From the NCBI RefSeq assembly GCF_900128905.1, contig NZ_FQTV01000009.1, forward strand, positions 110,897 to 174,896: a DNA stretch of 64,000 nucleotides, read 5' to 3'. The first letter of the stretch is position 1; the number at the start of each line of letters is the position of its first letter. A model generated the notes under the pieces. The model made no database searches. It was not told the DNA's origin and worked only from the letters and a program-made list of their open reading frames with translations. This document shows, one piece after another, positions 8,258 through 17,313 of the stretch. The translations under genes were made by a program, and so were the position numbers. The DNA comes from Bacteroides luti. GTDB taxonomy: Bacteria; Bacteroidota; Bacteroidia; Bacteroidales; Bacteroidaceae.

Positions 8258-9127
8258 ATGAAAGGAATAATTCTTGCCGGAGGAAGTGCAACTCGTCTTT
8301 ATCCGCTTTCCAAAGCCATATCAAAACAAATCATGCCGGTGTATGATAAGCCGATGATTTATTACCCGTTGTCTACATTGATGCTGGCTGGAATTCGTGA
8401 AGTTTTGGTTATTTCTACTCCTCGCGATCTTCCTATGTTTAGAGACTTGCTGGGAACAGGCGAAGAACTTGGTATGAAATTTGAATATAAAATTCAGGAA
8501 AAACCAAACGGATTGGCACAGGCTTTTGTTTTGGGTGCTGAATTCCTGAATGGCGAACCGGGATGTTTGATTCTGGGTGATAATATGTTCTACGGACAAG
8601 GTTTTTCATCTATGCTTCATCGTGCGGCAAGCATTAATAAAGGTGCATGTATCTTTGGTTATTATGTAAAAGATCCTCGTGCTTATGGGGTGGCAGAGTT
8701 TGATGAAACCGGAAAAGTTATCTCTCTGGAAGAGAAACCCGAAAACCCAAAGAGCAATTATGCGGTTCCCGGTCTTTATTTTTACGACTCAACCGTTACA
8801 GAGAAAGCTGCAGGTCTGCAACCTTCTGCCCGTGGTGAATATGAAATTACTGATCTGAATAAATTATATCTGGAAGAGGGAACTTTAAAAGTAGAACTTT
8901 TTGGCCGTGGATTTGCATGGCTAGATACAGGAAACTGTGACAGTTTGCTCGAAGCTTCAAACTTTGTGGCAACCATTCAGAACCGTCAGGGATTTTATGT
9001 GAGCTGCATTGAAGAAATTGCATGGCGTAATGGCTGGATTTCAACTGAGCAGTTGAATAAGCTTGGACAGCAATTATCAAAAACTGAGTATGGTAAATAC
9101 CTCCTTGAATTAGCAAAAACAAAATAA
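8258..9127 (+). CDS. rfbA: Glucose-1-phosphate thymidylyltransferase
   Basis: Makes dTDP-glucose from glucose-1-phosphate and dTTP. The 289 residues are full length for RmlA. They begin [20 protein letters not shown] (nucleotide-binding GGxxTRL, then [18 protein letters not shown]) and include ILGDNMFYG and the [19 protein letters not shown] segment. It is the first gene of a tight four-gene operon for a dTDP-linked amino sugar. No rmlC or rmlD follows, so the product is unlikely to be dTDP-rhamnose unless those genes lie elsewhere. Confidence 0.95.
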   Translation: MKGIILAGGSATRLYPLSKAISKQIMPVYDKPMIYYPLSTLMLAGIREVLVISTPRDLPMFRDLLGTGEELGMKFEYKIQEKPNGLAQAFVLGAEFLNGEPGCLILGDNMFYGQGFSSMLHRAASINKGACIFGYYVKDPRAYGVAEFDETGKVISLEEKPENPKSNYAVPGLYFYDSTVTEKAAGLQPSARGEYEITDLNKLYLEEGTLKVELFGRGFAWLDTGNCDSLLEASNFVATIQNRQGFYVSCIEEIAWRNGWISTEQLNKLGQQLSKTEYGKYLLELAKTK

Positions 9128-9133
9128 TTATAT

Positions 9134-10273
9134 ATGAAAACTTATTTGGTGACAGGGGCTGCCGGATTTATCGGTGCTAACTATCTGAAATATATTCTTG
9201 CCAAACATAATGATGTTAAAGTTGTAGTGCTCGACTTGCTTACTTATGCAGGTAACCTGGGTACTATTGCCGGAGATATAGATAACACTCGTTGCGAATT
9301 TGTAAAGGGTGATATCTGTGACCGCGAACTTGCTGATAAGCTATTTGCTCAATATCAGTTCGACTATGTGGTAAACTTTGCTGCAGAAAGTCACGTGGAC
9401 AGAAGTATTGAAAACCCTCAGTTGTTCCTGATGACTAATATCCTTGGAACGCAGAATCTACTGGATGCTGCTCGCCGTTGTTGGGTGACTGGTAAAGACG
9501 AACAAGGTTATCCAACATGGAGAGAAGGTGTACGTTTTCATCAGGTTTCTACTGATGAAGTTTATGGTAGCCTTGGAGCTGAAGGATTTTTCCACGAAAC
9601 TACTCCTCTTTGTCCTCATAGCCCTTACAGCGCTTCAAAGACTAGTGCCGATATGTTTGTAATGGCTTACTTTGATACTTATAAAATGCCGGTAAGTATT
9701 ACCCGTTGTTCAAATAACTATGGTCCTTACCATTTCCCTGAAAAGCTAATTCCACTTATTATAAAGAATATTCTCGAAGGAAAGAATCTTCCTGTTTATG
9801 GAGATGGCAAGAATGTGCGCGACTGGTTGTATGTGGAAGACCATTGCAAAGCAATCGATTTAGTTGTTCGCAAAGGCAGAGTGGGAGAGGTTTATAATGT
9901 AGGCGGACACAATGAAAAACAAAATATTGAAATTGTGAAGCTGACTATTGCTACTATTCACCAGATGATGACTGAGAATGCGGCTTATCGCGATGTGCTT
10001 AAGAAAAAGGAATATAACGAAAAAGGTGAACTCTCTATTGATTGGATTAATGAATCACTGATTACATTTGTGAAAGACCGTCTTGGTCACGATCAGCGAT
10101 ATGCCATTGACCCTACTAAGATAACCAATGAACTTGGCTGGTATCCCGAGACTAAGTTCGAAGTTGGAATTGTTAAAACAATAAAGTGGTATCTGGAGAA
10201 TCAAGGCTGGGTAGAAGAAGTTACCAGCGGAGATTATCAGAAGTACTACGAAAAAATGTACGGAAACAAATGA
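9134..10273 (+). CDS. rfbB: dTDP-glucose 4,6-dehydratase
   Basis: Converts dTDP-glucose to dTDP-4-keto-6-deoxyglucose with bound NAD. 379 residues, with the Rossmann motif TGAAGFIGANY at the N-terminus, STDEVYGSLG (catalytic Asp-Glu region) and YSASKTSAD (Tyr-x-x-x-Lys). It begins 6 bp after rfbA, and its stop codon overlaps the start of the aminotransferase (ATGA). The product is the branch point for deoxy and amino sugars. Confidence 0.95.
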   Translation: MKTYLVTGAAGFIGANYLKYILAKHNDVKVVVLDLLTYAGNLGTIAGDIDNTRCEFVKGDICDRELADKLFAQYQFDYVVNFAAESHVDRSIENPQLFLMTNILGTQNLLDAARRCWVTGKDEQGYPTWREGVRFHQVSTDEVYGSLGAEGFFHETTPLCPHSPYSASKTSADMFVMAYFDTYKMPVSITRCSNNYGPYHFPEKLIPLIIKNILEGKNLPVYGDGKNVRDWLYVEDHCKAIDLVVRKGRVGEVYNVGGHNEKQNIEIVKLTIATIHQMMTENAAYRDVLKKKEYNEKGELSIDWINESLITFVKDRLGHDQRYAIDPTKITNELGWYPETKFEVGIVKTIKWYLENQGWVEEVTSGDYQKYYEKMYGNK

Positions 10274-11418
10274 TAGACCCCGACTCGCAAATCCCCATGG
10301 TAGACCTTAAAGGTCAGTATCTGAGAATTAAGCCGGAAATTGATAATGCTATACAGAGTGTGATTGATTCCAGCGCATTTATAAATGGTCTGCAGGTTGG
10401 GGAATTTGCAACTGATTTAGAAAGTTATACGGGAGTACGCCATGTTATTCCCGTGGCCAATGGTACCGATGCTCTTCAGATAGCATTAATGGCACTTGGG
10501 CTCCAACCCGGAGACGAAGTTATTGTTCCTGCCTTTACTTATATTGCATCAGCCGAGGTGGTTGCTTTGCTGGGACTGGTTCCGGTGATGGTGGATGTGG
10601 ACTATGACTCGTTTAATGTAACGGCTGCTCATATTCAAAAGGCGATTACTCCAAAAACAAAAGCTATAATCCCGGTCCACTTGTTTGGACAAAGTTGTCC
10701 GATGGAAGAGATTCTTCTATTGGCTGAGGCTAATGATTTGTTTGTTATTGAAGACAATGCTCAGTCCCTTGGTTCTGTTTATTCTTTCTCCGAAGGAAAA
10801 GAACAGCAAGCCGGAACAATGGGCCACTTCGGATGCACATCTTTTTTCCCGACCAAGAATTTGGGTTGTATGGGAGACGGTGGTGCACTGATGACGAATG
10901 ATGACGATTTGGCTTTCCGTGCTAAAATGATTGCCAGTCATGGTCAGTCCAAAAAATATGTTCACGATGTAATAGGTTGCAATTCCCGTCTTGATACCAT
11001 TCAGGCTGCAATTCTGAGTGTGAAACTTCATCATCTGAACGACTATATAGAGGAAAGACAATTGGTAGCGAAACGCTATTATGAAGGACTTTCAGATCTG
11101 AATTCAATTCTCCTTCCTCGGAAGATGCCTTATACATCTCATACTTTTCATCAGTTTACCATTAAAGTTACCAATGGCAAACGAGATGAACTGAAGAAAT
11201 TCCTTGCCGCCCATGGAATTCCAAGTATGGTGTATTATCCGCTTCCACTACAGGAGCAGGAAGCTTTCACTGATATTGTGCGAGAGGGTGAACAACTGCC
11301 AAACTCTGAGTTGCTTTGCCAGCAAGTACTTTCTCTACCCATTCATACGGAAATGACCGAAGAAGTGCAAAACTTTATTATAGAAAAGATACGCGAATAT
11401 GCAGAGCAAGGAGAATAA
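10270..11418 (+). CDS. DegT/DnrJ/EryC1 family sugar aminotransferase
   Basis: A PLP-dependent aminotransferase acting on a keto-sugar nucleotide. I start at the ATG at 10270, which overlaps the rfbB stop by 4 bp. The upstream in-frame extension to 10186 lies inside rfbB and is rejected. The protein is 382 residues and begins [10 protein letters not shown] as usual for the family. The PLP-binding Lys is K196 in [16 protein letters not shown], with the conserved [10 protein letters not shown] before it. From its neighbours it is likely a 3-amino transferase of the FdtB/QdtB/WbpE kind; the sugar position is inference. Confidence 0.88.
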   Translation: MIDPDSQIPMVDLKGQYLRIKPEIDNAIQSVIDSSAFINGLQVGEFATDLESYTGVRHVIPVANGTDALQIALMALGLQPGDEVIVPAFTYIASAEVVALLGLVPVMVDVDYDSFNVTAAHIQKAITPKTKAIIPVHLFGQSCPMEEILLLAEANDLFVIEDNAQSLGSVYSFSEGKEQQAGTMGHFGCTSFFPTKNLGCMGDGGALMTNDDDLAFRAKMIASHGQSKKYVHDVIGCNSRLDTIQAAILSVKLHHLNDYIEERQLVAKRYYEGLSDLNSILLPRKMPYTSHTFHQFTIKVTNGKRDELKKFLAAHGIPSMVYYPLPLQEQEAFTDIVREGEQLPNSELLCQQVLSLPIHTEMTEEVQNFIIEKIREYAEQGE

Positions 11419-11989
11419 CTATTTTGTTCACGAAACTGCAGTGATAGACCCCGGTTGCCAGATAGGTGAGGGGACAAAGATCTGGCATTTCTCACATCTG
11501 ATGACTGGGTGCGAGCTGGGCAATAACTGCAATATAGGGCAGAACGTAGTTATTTCACCGGAAGTTATTCTTGGAAACAATGTGAAGGTTCAGAATAATG
11601 TATCTGTTTATACCGGTGTAATTTGCGAGGACGATGTATTTCTTGGACCATCGTGTGTATTTACTAATGTAATTAATCCCCGTAGCTTTATTGAAAGGAA
11701 AGAGGAGTTCCGCACCACACTTGTAAAACACGGAGCAACTATTGGTGCCAATGCTACTATTGTCTGCGGAAATACAATCGGCGAATATGCCATGATTGGG
11801 GCCGGTGCAGTAGTAACCAAAGATGTTTTGCCTTATGCATTGGTAACAGGAAATCCGGCACATCAAACTGGTTGGGTGAGTGAATACGGACACAGGCTTT
11901 TGTTTGATGAAAACGGTGAAGCAACTTGTCCGGAAACAGGTCAGCATTACCAGTTAAAAGAGGGAAAATTATTTCCGGCTTTCATCTAA
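11399..11989 (+). CDS. Sugar N-acetyltransferase, left-handed beta-helix (WlbB/WbpD/FdtC-like)
   Basis: 196 residues with hexapeptide repeats ([66 protein letters not shown]). The C-terminal tail [12 protein letters not shown] plus CPETGQHY is typical of the sugar-nucleotide 3-N-acetyltransferase group. It overlaps the aminotransferase by 20 bp and is presumably translationally coupled. It likely acetylates the amine installed by that enzyme, giving an acetamido-dideoxyhexose for surface polysaccharide or protein glycan. It is the last gene of the operon. Confidence 0.85.
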   Translation: MQSKENNYFVHETAVIDPGCQIGEGTKIWHFSHLMTGCELGNNCNIGQNVVISPEVILGNNVKVQNNVSVYTGVICEDDVFLGPSCVFTNVINPRSFIERKEEFRTTLVKHGATIGANATIVCGNTIGEYAMIGAGAVVTKDVLPYALVTGNPAHQTGWVSEYGHRLLFDENGEATCPETGQHYQLKEGKLFPAFI

Positions 11990-12014
11990 ATACAGGTTTC
12001 ATGATATTATAATG

Positions 12015-12047
12015 ATGGGGTGCTTTAAGGTATCCCATTTCTTTTAT
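12015..12047 (+). terminator. Weak candidate terminator after the amino-sugar operon
   Basis: A short stem (ATGGGG 12015-12020 with TCCCAT 12033-12038, one G-T pair) is followed by a T-rich stretch. It is a marginal hairpin. Confidence 0.3.
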
Positions 12048-12097
12048 AAAATAACCCGATGAGTCTTTATTAAAATTCAAAGTCATGTTTTTGTTTT

Positions 12098-12176
12098 GAT
12101 GTATATCAAATCACCCTTTTGATGTATATCATCGCTATCGTTTGATGTACATCATAATATGTGTTAGATGTATATC
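12098..12176. repeat. Phased array D: four GATGTATATC palindromic cores at exactly 23 bp
   Basis: Cores start at 12098, 12121, 12144 and 12167, each exactly 23 bp from the last. The third is GATGTACATC, a perfect palindrome. The others are GATGTATATC, one base from perfect. Flanks often extend the symmetry toward TTTGATGTACATCAAA. The array fills the convergent gap between the acetyltransferase and menA. Confidence 0.8.
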
Positions 12177-12229
12177 AAACGCAAAAAAGTAAACGGCTAA
12201 TTTATAATTATTCCTTTTGATTATTATTT

Positions 12230-13135
12230 TTATCCCAGTGATAATCCGATAAATAAAAGCATAGCAAGAATAAGCATATTCCTGGATGTTTCTCCCAAAA
12301 TAACATTTAGCTCTTTCCCTTTGTGTATTTTTACCAATCGCTGCCAAGTCTTGAAGTGAGAAGCCAAGTAAAACTGAGGAAGTAAGGCTGCCCATAAGTG
12401 ACCTTCAAATACAAAATAAAGGCAAAGCCAGCAGGCAATCATGCCTAAAAATAGATAAAGATAGCGTCCGAAAGGTTCTCCGAAACGAACCACGACTGTC
12501 TTTTTTCCGCTCAAGGCATCAGCTTCCCGGTCTCTATAGTTATTAACCACAAGCAAAGTGTCAATGGCTAGTCCGCTGATGAGTGAACCAACAATCACTG
12601 AGGGAGTAATGGTCAAAGCCTGTACATAATAAGTTCCGCATACAGGAACAAAACCAAAAAACAACAAGACCAAAATATCTCCCCATCCGTGATAAGAGAG
12701 AGGGTACGGCCCTGTGGTATATAGAAAAGCAAAGATAACGCAGACCATGCCTACCATGATCAGCCACCATCCGCCATAGAGTAGAAGTGTGCTGCCTAAT
12801 GCACATGCCAGAGATACCACAATAATAATTCCTATCTTCATAGCAGAAGGAGAAATCCATCCCTGAGCGCAAGCCCGTTCAGGACCAAGGCGGTCTTCAC
12901 GGTCGGTTCCTTTCAGGAAGTCGAACAAGTCATTGATTAGGTTGGATGCAATTTGCATAAGGAAAGCAAACAAGCAACATATCAGTGCCGGAAGCCAATT
13001 AAACTTCCCATCGGCAATGGCAAGTCCTGTTCCTATTAATATTGGCACCACTGCCCCGGTCAATGTTTTAGGGCGGGCAGCAAGCAGCCATGCTTTGGCA
13101 GAATTCTTTTTTACTGTATCTTTTATATCTTTCAT
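12230..13135 (-). CDS. menA: 1,4-dihydroxy-2-naphthoate polyprenyltransferase
   Basis: A membrane UbiA-type prenyltransferase that attaches the isoprenoid tail in menaquinone synthesis. I start at the ATG at 13135, giving 301 residues; an open frame continues to 13279 but that extension is not family-like. The N-terminus KAWLLAARPKTLTGAVVPILIG is typical. The first Asp-rich motif is NDLFDFLKGTDREDRLGP and the second is NNYRDREADALSGKKT. Multiple hydrophobic helices follow. A TATCTTTG -7 box lies at 13156-13163 on this strand. Confidence 0.92.
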   Translation of the reverse strand: MKDIKDTVKKNSAKAWLLAARPKTLTGAVVPILIGTGLAIADGKFNWLPALICCLFAFLMQIASNLINDLFDFLKGTDREDRLGPERACAQGWISPSAMKIGIIIVVSLACALGSTLLLYGGWWLIMVGMVCVIFAFLYTTGPYPLSYHGWGDILVLLFFGFVPVCGTYYVQALTITPSVIVGSLISGLAIDTLLVVNNYRDREADALSGKKTVVVRFGEPFGRYLYLFLGMIACWLCLYFVFEGHLWAALLPQFYLASHFKTWQRLVKIHKGKELNVILGETSRNMLILAMLLFIGLSLG

Positions 13136-13267
13136 CTTTCTCGTTTTTAACAGAACAAAGATACAATCATTCTGAAAAAAACGAGGGACGATACATTGAA
13201 AAATAAGATTTGTGATCTTTGTTTGGCGGAAAGTAAATATAAGATGTAATTTATTCGGATAAATAAG

Positions 13268-13275
13268 TATCTTTG
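13268..13275 (+). promoter_or_regulatory. -7 box TATCTTTG for the DUF2059 gene
   Basis: A perfect match to TAnnTTTG, about 70 bp upstream of the ATG. No clear -33 element is seen at the usual 19-21 bp distance. Confidence 0.35.
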
Positions 13276-13344
13276 CCAAGTCCTTAAATTAAGTATAATA
13301 ACAGTTCTTTTTAATAAACTTATTCTGAAATTTAAATAACTACT

Positions 13345-13806
13345 ATGAAACATTCGTCAATGAAAACAATTCTGTTTGCTGTTTTTGCATTTATCTCAGT
13401 TACTACAATGGCACAATCTGTAGATTCTTATTCACAGGTTATGAAGAAATATCTGATAGCTACTAATACTCTGAAAAATATGCAGACTATGGTTCCTCAA
13501 ATGCTTAAGCCATTTCAAACCCAATCACCGAATATTCCTAAAGAATTCTGGGATTCTGTTAATGAGGAATTGCTAAATGACGTGGTAAACCAAATGACGG
13601 AAATGCTGACTCCTATCTATCAGAAGTATTTAACACAAAAGGAACTGGAGGATGTTTTGGCTTTTTATGAATCTCCTGCCGGGAAAAAGATTAGTGATGT
13701 AACTCCTAAAATAACTTCCGAGGCAATTCAAGTAGGACAGAATTGGGGTGCCTCTATCGTTACTAAGATTCAAGCAAGGATGAAAGAAAAGGGATACACA
13801 AAATAA
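13345..13806 (+). CDS. Secreted DUF2059 family protein
   Basis: 153 residues with a Sec signal peptide ending near VTTMAQS. The mature part is helical and carries the DUF2059 hallmark FYESPAGKKISDVTPKITSEAIQVGQNW in its C-terminal third. The family is widespread in Gram-negative periplasms; its function is unknown. It is monocistronic, with its own promoter and a downstream bidirectional terminator. Confidence 0.8.
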   Translation: MKHSSMKTILFAVFAFISVTTMAQSVDSYSQVMKKYLIATNTLKNMQTMVPQMLKPFQTQSPNIPKEFWDSVNEELLNDVVNQMTEMLTPIYQKYLTQKELEDVLAFYESPAGKKISDVTPKITSEAIQVGQNWGASIVTKIQARMKEKGYTK

Positions 13807-13921
13807 CGACCTGGAATTTTAAAAATCTTTATATCTTTAGAATCATCATTCTCTTTCTGCTTTACTATAAAAACCTTTAGAGATGAGACTCACATTATGT
13901 GAATAAGTATAACCTTTACCA

Positions 13922-13967
13922 TAAAAAACATTCCGGGAACCGTTAAATGTTTCCGGAATATTTTTAT
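13922..13967. terminator. Bidirectional intrinsic terminator
   Basis: An 11-bp stem (13930-13940 with 13949-13959, one G-T pair) is flanked by AAAAAA on the left and TTTTTATTT on the right. It serves the convergent DUF2059 and DUF4468-fusion genes. Confidence 0.75.
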
Positions 13968-14060
13968 TTCAGATTTTATTATGAAGAACACACTTTTGCA
14001 AGGCTGATAAAATTTGTCCATCAAAATCAATTATCAACCTTGACTTTTGCCTAAGGTGCC

Positions 14061-15251
14061 TTACTTAACCCAAACATTAATTATTTCACCGATATACATT
14101 TTATGCATTTGCTTGCCGGTCCAGTTTTCTTTTAAGCTTTTATCAGAAATAGATTCTGCTTGTAAAGACTGTGCAACCATTTTTCTACATTCAATGATAA
14201 GCCATGCCTGAGAGAAAGCTTTGCTACCACCAGGAGTAGTGATTGGAGTTAGTCCCGAACCTTTTACTTTGTCTGTGTCTTTACCAGACTTGCTACCGCA
14301 ATATTTCAGTGCATCACGGTAAGCCTCCGTATAGAATGTCAGAGTATAAGTATCTTTATTTTCCATTAACTGATAAGTGTAGCGGGTTGGGTTGATAAAG
14401 CAGAAAGCTACAGGCTTTTCGTACAGAAAGCCTAATCCGCCCCAACTGGCAGTCATCATATTGAATTTATCTTTGTCGCCGGCTGTTATCAACATCCAGT
14501 CTTCAGAAAGCATCTTGACAATATTCCCCGGAATCTTATCCGGTGCTATCTTTTTATATCCGGCCATTTCATTGGTAGCAGAAGGTGTTTCGTTACTTGT
14601 AGAGATGGCAGGGATAGAACTTACATCGGGTTTCGCTGCAACAGAAGGAGCTGCTTCTGCTACTTGAGTTGCAATAGGTTTTGCTCCAATTGCTGTTTGT
14701 AAATGAGCAAATGTGTCATCGACAAAATCAACTGTCTTTATACGAAACTTGGCATAGCCTCGTAATATTTTAGTTTTGTCTTTATTCAATACTTCTTTAT
14801 CGCTTATTTGAAGCTCAGCCGGTATCTTTTTATCATTTTCATAATCGTAGAATATCCTTTCAATGTTCATAATACATTTCCCCGGCATGCATGTAGCAGT
14901 CATCTGATATTTAATCACTGCGCGGTCTAATGATAGAGAACTTGATTTAAAAACCAGATATTCTTCGCCGGATCCTACTATTATACCTTTTTCTTTATCA
15001 GAATAAACCACTCTGCTTGTGTTGTTGTTCTTTTTTAGTCGTTTTTCCATCCAGCTCATTACCTTGTCGAAAGCCTGATCTTTAGTATAGCCAGGCAAGT
15101 TAAATTCTTTGGAAAACACTACTTTTCCGTCTATTTCCGGAACTGCGCCTACCAGATAATTCTTAGTATTCTCACTTTCGTCCTCCTGAGCCTGTATCAT
15201 TACAGGTAAACAGAAAATAAACAAGACTAAAAGGAATGTTGATTTTTTCAT
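14061..15251 (-). CDS. Secreted fusion of DUF4468 (TBP-like) and flavin reductase-like domain
   Basis: 396 residues with a Sec signal peptide (ends VMIQAQ). Residues about 35-190 resemble the Bacteroides DUF4468 domain (VVFSKEFNLPGYTKDQAFDKVMSWMEKR). A low-complexity Ala/Pro/Ser/Thr linker spans about 195-230. The C-terminal 165 residues match flavin reductase-like FMN-binding split-barrel proteins (DWMLITAGDKDKFNMMTASWGG, then KPVAFCFINPTRYTYQLMEN, then YCGSKSGKDTDKV). Free-standing homologues of the second domain are cytoplasmic, so its export here is odd. Domain calls are by eye; the function is unknown. Confidence 0.7.
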   Translation of the reverse strand: MKKSTFLLVLFIFCLPVMIQAQEDESENTKNYLVGAVPEIDGKVVFSKEFNLPGYTKDQAFDKVMSWMEKRLKKNNNTSRVVYSDKEKGIIVGSGEEYLVFKSSSLSLDRAVIKYQMTATCMPGKCIMNIERIFYDYENDKKIPAELQISDKEVLNKDKTKILRGYAKFRIKTVDFVDDTFAHLQTAIGAKPIATQVAEAAPSVAAKPDVSSIPAISTSNETPSATNEMAGYKKIAPDKIPGNIVKMLSEDWMLITAGDKDKFNMMTASWGGLGFLYEKPVAFCFINPTRYTYQLMENKDTYTLTFYTEAYRDALKYCGSKSGKDTDKVKGSGLTPITTPGGSKAFSQAWLIIECRKMVAQSLQAESISDKSLKENWTGKQMHKMYIGEIINVWVK

Positions 15252-15468
15252 AATGGTTTTATCTTTTAGAAAACAAAGTACTATAATTTACAATATTTTA
15301 TATCCTGCAAACTTATAAATTTTTAATTGTTAGTTAATCAATTTGATAGAAAATATTTATCAATTGTTTTATGTAGATAAATGATTAACGATGGATTCTT
15401 TCCTCAAATAAACAAAGACTCTATCCTAAAAAAGTTTTTCAACCTGATGATTCTTGATTTATATGGTG

Positions 15469-15476
15469 TATTTTTG
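15469..15476 (+). promoter_or_regulatory. -7 box TATTTTTG for the YkuE-like gene
   Basis: A match to TAnnTTTG, 28 bp upstream of the ATG at 15504. The -33 element is not evident. Confidence 0.35.
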
Positions 15477-15503
15477 TAGCAGATCGTTTCTGTTATTGAA
15501 TAA

Positions 15504-16343
15504 ATGAACCATAAAATGAGAATTAAACACCTCTTATTTTGCCTTCTTGTTTGTGAGATATTCCTTGTATCTTGTTCCACCACTAAAAACCTTTCCAGAC
15601 GGGGTGCGCAGCATGTGAATAAGTACGACTTTTATCACAAAGATATTCCAGAAGCATTTGATGGATTTCGGATTGCCTTCATTTCCGATTTGCATTACAA
15701 AAGCGCTCTTCAGGAAAAGGGATTAATACAATTGGTTCGACAACTGCAAACAATCAATCCCGACTTGATGCTTATGGGAGGGGATTATCAGGAAGGTTGC
15801 CAATATGTAACAGAACTCTTTGATCGGTTAGCGGAAGTTCAGCCAAAATATGGTATTGTCGGAGTAATGGGAAACAATGATTACGAGCGTTGTCATGAAG
15901 AAATTGTTGCAGAAATGCAGAAACACGGGATGCGTGTACTTGAACATACTTGTGATACAATATCAAAAGAGAATCAGCGGATTATTGTAGCAGGAGTGCG
16001 CAATCCTTTTGACTTGAAACACAATGGTATTTCGCCGACTCTTGCTCTGAAACCCGAAGACTTTGTTATTTTGTTAACCCATACTCCCGATTATGTGGAA
16101 GATGTGGACGTGTCGAATACCGATCTTGCCTTAGCCGGACATACGCATGGCGGACAAGTTACGCTTATGGGACTTTATGCACCGGTAGTTCCTTCTCATT
16201 ATGGGCGGAGATTTTTGAAAGGGGAGAAGAAATCATCGGCCGGAATTCCGGTAATTATTACCAATGGGATAGGTACTTCATCAAAGAAACTACGAATGTT
16301 TGCACCGAGTGAGATTGTAGTGATTGAATTGCATTGCAAATGA
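15504..16343 (+). CDS. YkuE-like calcineurin-family metallophosphoesterase, lipoprotein
   Basis: 279 residues. The N-terminal signal ends in a lipobox (FLVSC), so the protein is probably membrane-anchored outside the cytoplasm. Metal-binding motifs run in order: ISDLHY (near residue 59), GGDYQEG, GNNDYE, LTHTPDY and AGHTHGGQ. YkuE-type enzymes act on phosphodiesters; the substrate here is unknown. A 9-bp inverted repeat (16327-16335 with 16349-16357) straddles the stop codon. Confidence 0.85.
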   Translation: MNHKMRIKHLLFCLLVCEIFLVSCSTTKNLSRRGAQHVNKYDFYHKDIPEAFDGFRIAFISDLHYKSALQEKGLIQLVRQLQTINPDLMLMGGDYQEGCQYVTELFDRLAEVQPKYGIVGVMGNNDYERCHEEIVAEMQKHGMRVLEHTCDTISKENQRIIVAGVRNPFDLKHNGISPTLALKPEDFVILLTHTPDYVEDVDVSNTDLALAGHTHGGQVTLMGLYAPVVPSHYGRRFLKGEKKSSAGIPVIITNGIGTSSKKLRMFAPSEIVVIELHCK

Positions 16344-16376
16344 CGTGTAATGCAATTGTTAATCCATACTAGATTT

Positions 16377-16428
16377 ATTCCTCTATAAATAAAATTCATA
16401 CTCCAATAAATAAAAATTATTGGAGTAT
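16377..16428. repeat. Phased array C: three ATTGGAGTAT-like cores at 21 bp
   Basis: Cores start at 16377 (ATTCCTCTAT), 16398 (ATACTCCAAT) and 16419 (ATTGGAGTAT), each 21 bp apart with AT-rich spacers. The last two form an 11-bp perfect inverted repeat (16398-16408 with 16418-16428). Read on the minus strand, the spacers resemble those of arrays A and B. Confidence 0.65.
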
Positions 16429-16514
16429 AGTCTAACAAGAAATGCCGAATAATTTTTGAAAAAACGTAACTATACGGATATTCTCAAATAAAATATTGGT
16501 TTCAGCATAATATT

Positions 16515-16612
16515 TTAGTGGTAGATAACTTAAACTTAGTGGCAGATGGAAAATCATCTTCCACTACCTGAAAGGCTTTATAGCAAGCACTTTTAGGGAT
16601 TTAGTGGCAGAT
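16515..16612. repeat. Array F: TTAGTGGyAGAT repeats
   Basis: TTAGTGGTAGAT at 16515 and TTAGTGGCAGAT at 16536 are 21 bp apart. An inverted relative, ATCTTCCACTA, lies at 16556-16566, and a third direct copy lies at 16601-16612. Together with array C it fills the convergent gap between the YkuE-like gene and nadD. No gene is visible in 16344-16701. Confidence 0.6.
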
Positions 16613-16701
16613 AGGGTAGATGATTTTGCATTTTTTTATTTCTGAAGTGCAAAAGGGAACAATTGCAATGATAAAAGAGGATAATTGGCGAAATAGAGTA
16701 C

Positions 16702-17280
16702 TTACAAGAAATAACCTTCTTCCTTAATCTTATTATAAACAGCAGGATGCATAAAGTATCTAACATCCTTTCCTTTTTTTATTCCGTCTCTGATAAAAGT
16801 AGAACAAATATCAATTTCCGGCACATTAGTAAGCTTTACTGATGGAGGAAGAGTTGATTTATCTACAAAAGATCCCGGACGAGGGTATATCCAAATTTCA
16901 TTCTCATCGATTATTCGTTGATAATCTTTCCATTTATCGAAAATAAGCCAGTTATCTGCGCCAATAATAAGTACAAATTCCCTGTCAGGATAAGCTTTCT
17001 TTAGTTCGTCGAGCGTATTGCATGTATAAGATGGCTTGGGCAAATGTAGTTCAAAGTCGGAAGCAACGAATTTGGAATAACCTTCTGTCGCAAGTTTTAC
17101 AAGCTCTAACCGCTTGTTGTCATCAAGAAAATCAGCTCCCTTGCGCAAAGGGTTCTGTGGAGTGACCAAAAACCAAAGTTCATCAAGTTCCTCGAACTCG
17201 CAAATATAGTTTGCCAGTGCCAGGTGCCCAATATGAATTGGGTTAAAGGTTCCCCCGAAAATACCAGTTTTAATTTTCAT
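16702..17280 (-). CDS. nadD: Nicotinate-nucleotide adenylyltransferase
   Basis: Adenylates nicotinate mononucleotide in NAD synthesis. 192 residues with the nucleotidyltransferase motif [11 protein letters not shown] at residues 9-19, and the STFIR signature in the C-terminal part ([14 protein letters not shown]). It is the third gene of yicC-gmk-nadD, 33 bp downstream of gmk, a common Bacteroidetes order. Confidence 0.95.
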   Translation of the reverse strand: MKIKTGIFGGTFNPIHIGHLALANYICEFEELDELWFLVTPQNPLRKGADFLDDNKRLELVKLATEGYSKFVASDFELHLPKPSYTCNTLDELKKAYPDREFVLIIGADNWLIFDKWKDYQRIIDENEIWIYPRPGSFVDKSTLPPSVKLTNVPEIDICSTFIRDGIKKGKDVRYFMHPAVYNKIKEEGYFL

Positions 17281-17313
17281 TATAAAATATTCAGCTCAGA
17301 AGAAATAGAAGAA

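Noticed and set aside
10717..11137. Minus-strand ORFs of 71-114 codons inside the aminotransferase gene
   Set aside because: Opposite-strand shadows of a conserved coding sequence; no protein-like features.
8258..11989. dTDP-rhamnose operon
   Set aside because: rfbA and rfbB are present, but rmlC and rmlD are replaced by an aminotransferase and an N-acetyltransferase, which indicates an amino sugar.
12098..12176. CRISPR array
   Set aside because: Cores of about 10-16 bp with gaps of 7-13 bp do not fit CRISPR repeats and spacers, and no cas genes are present.
13136..13279. N-terminal extension of MenA
   Set aside because: 48 residues of non-family sequence across the MenA promoter region. 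The UbiA-type N-terminus starts a few residues after the ATG at 13135.
16327..16357. 9-bp inverted repeat across the YkuE-like stop codon as a terminator
   Set aside because: The stem is AT-rich, its left arm is coding sequence, and no T-run follows. I cannot support a terminator call.
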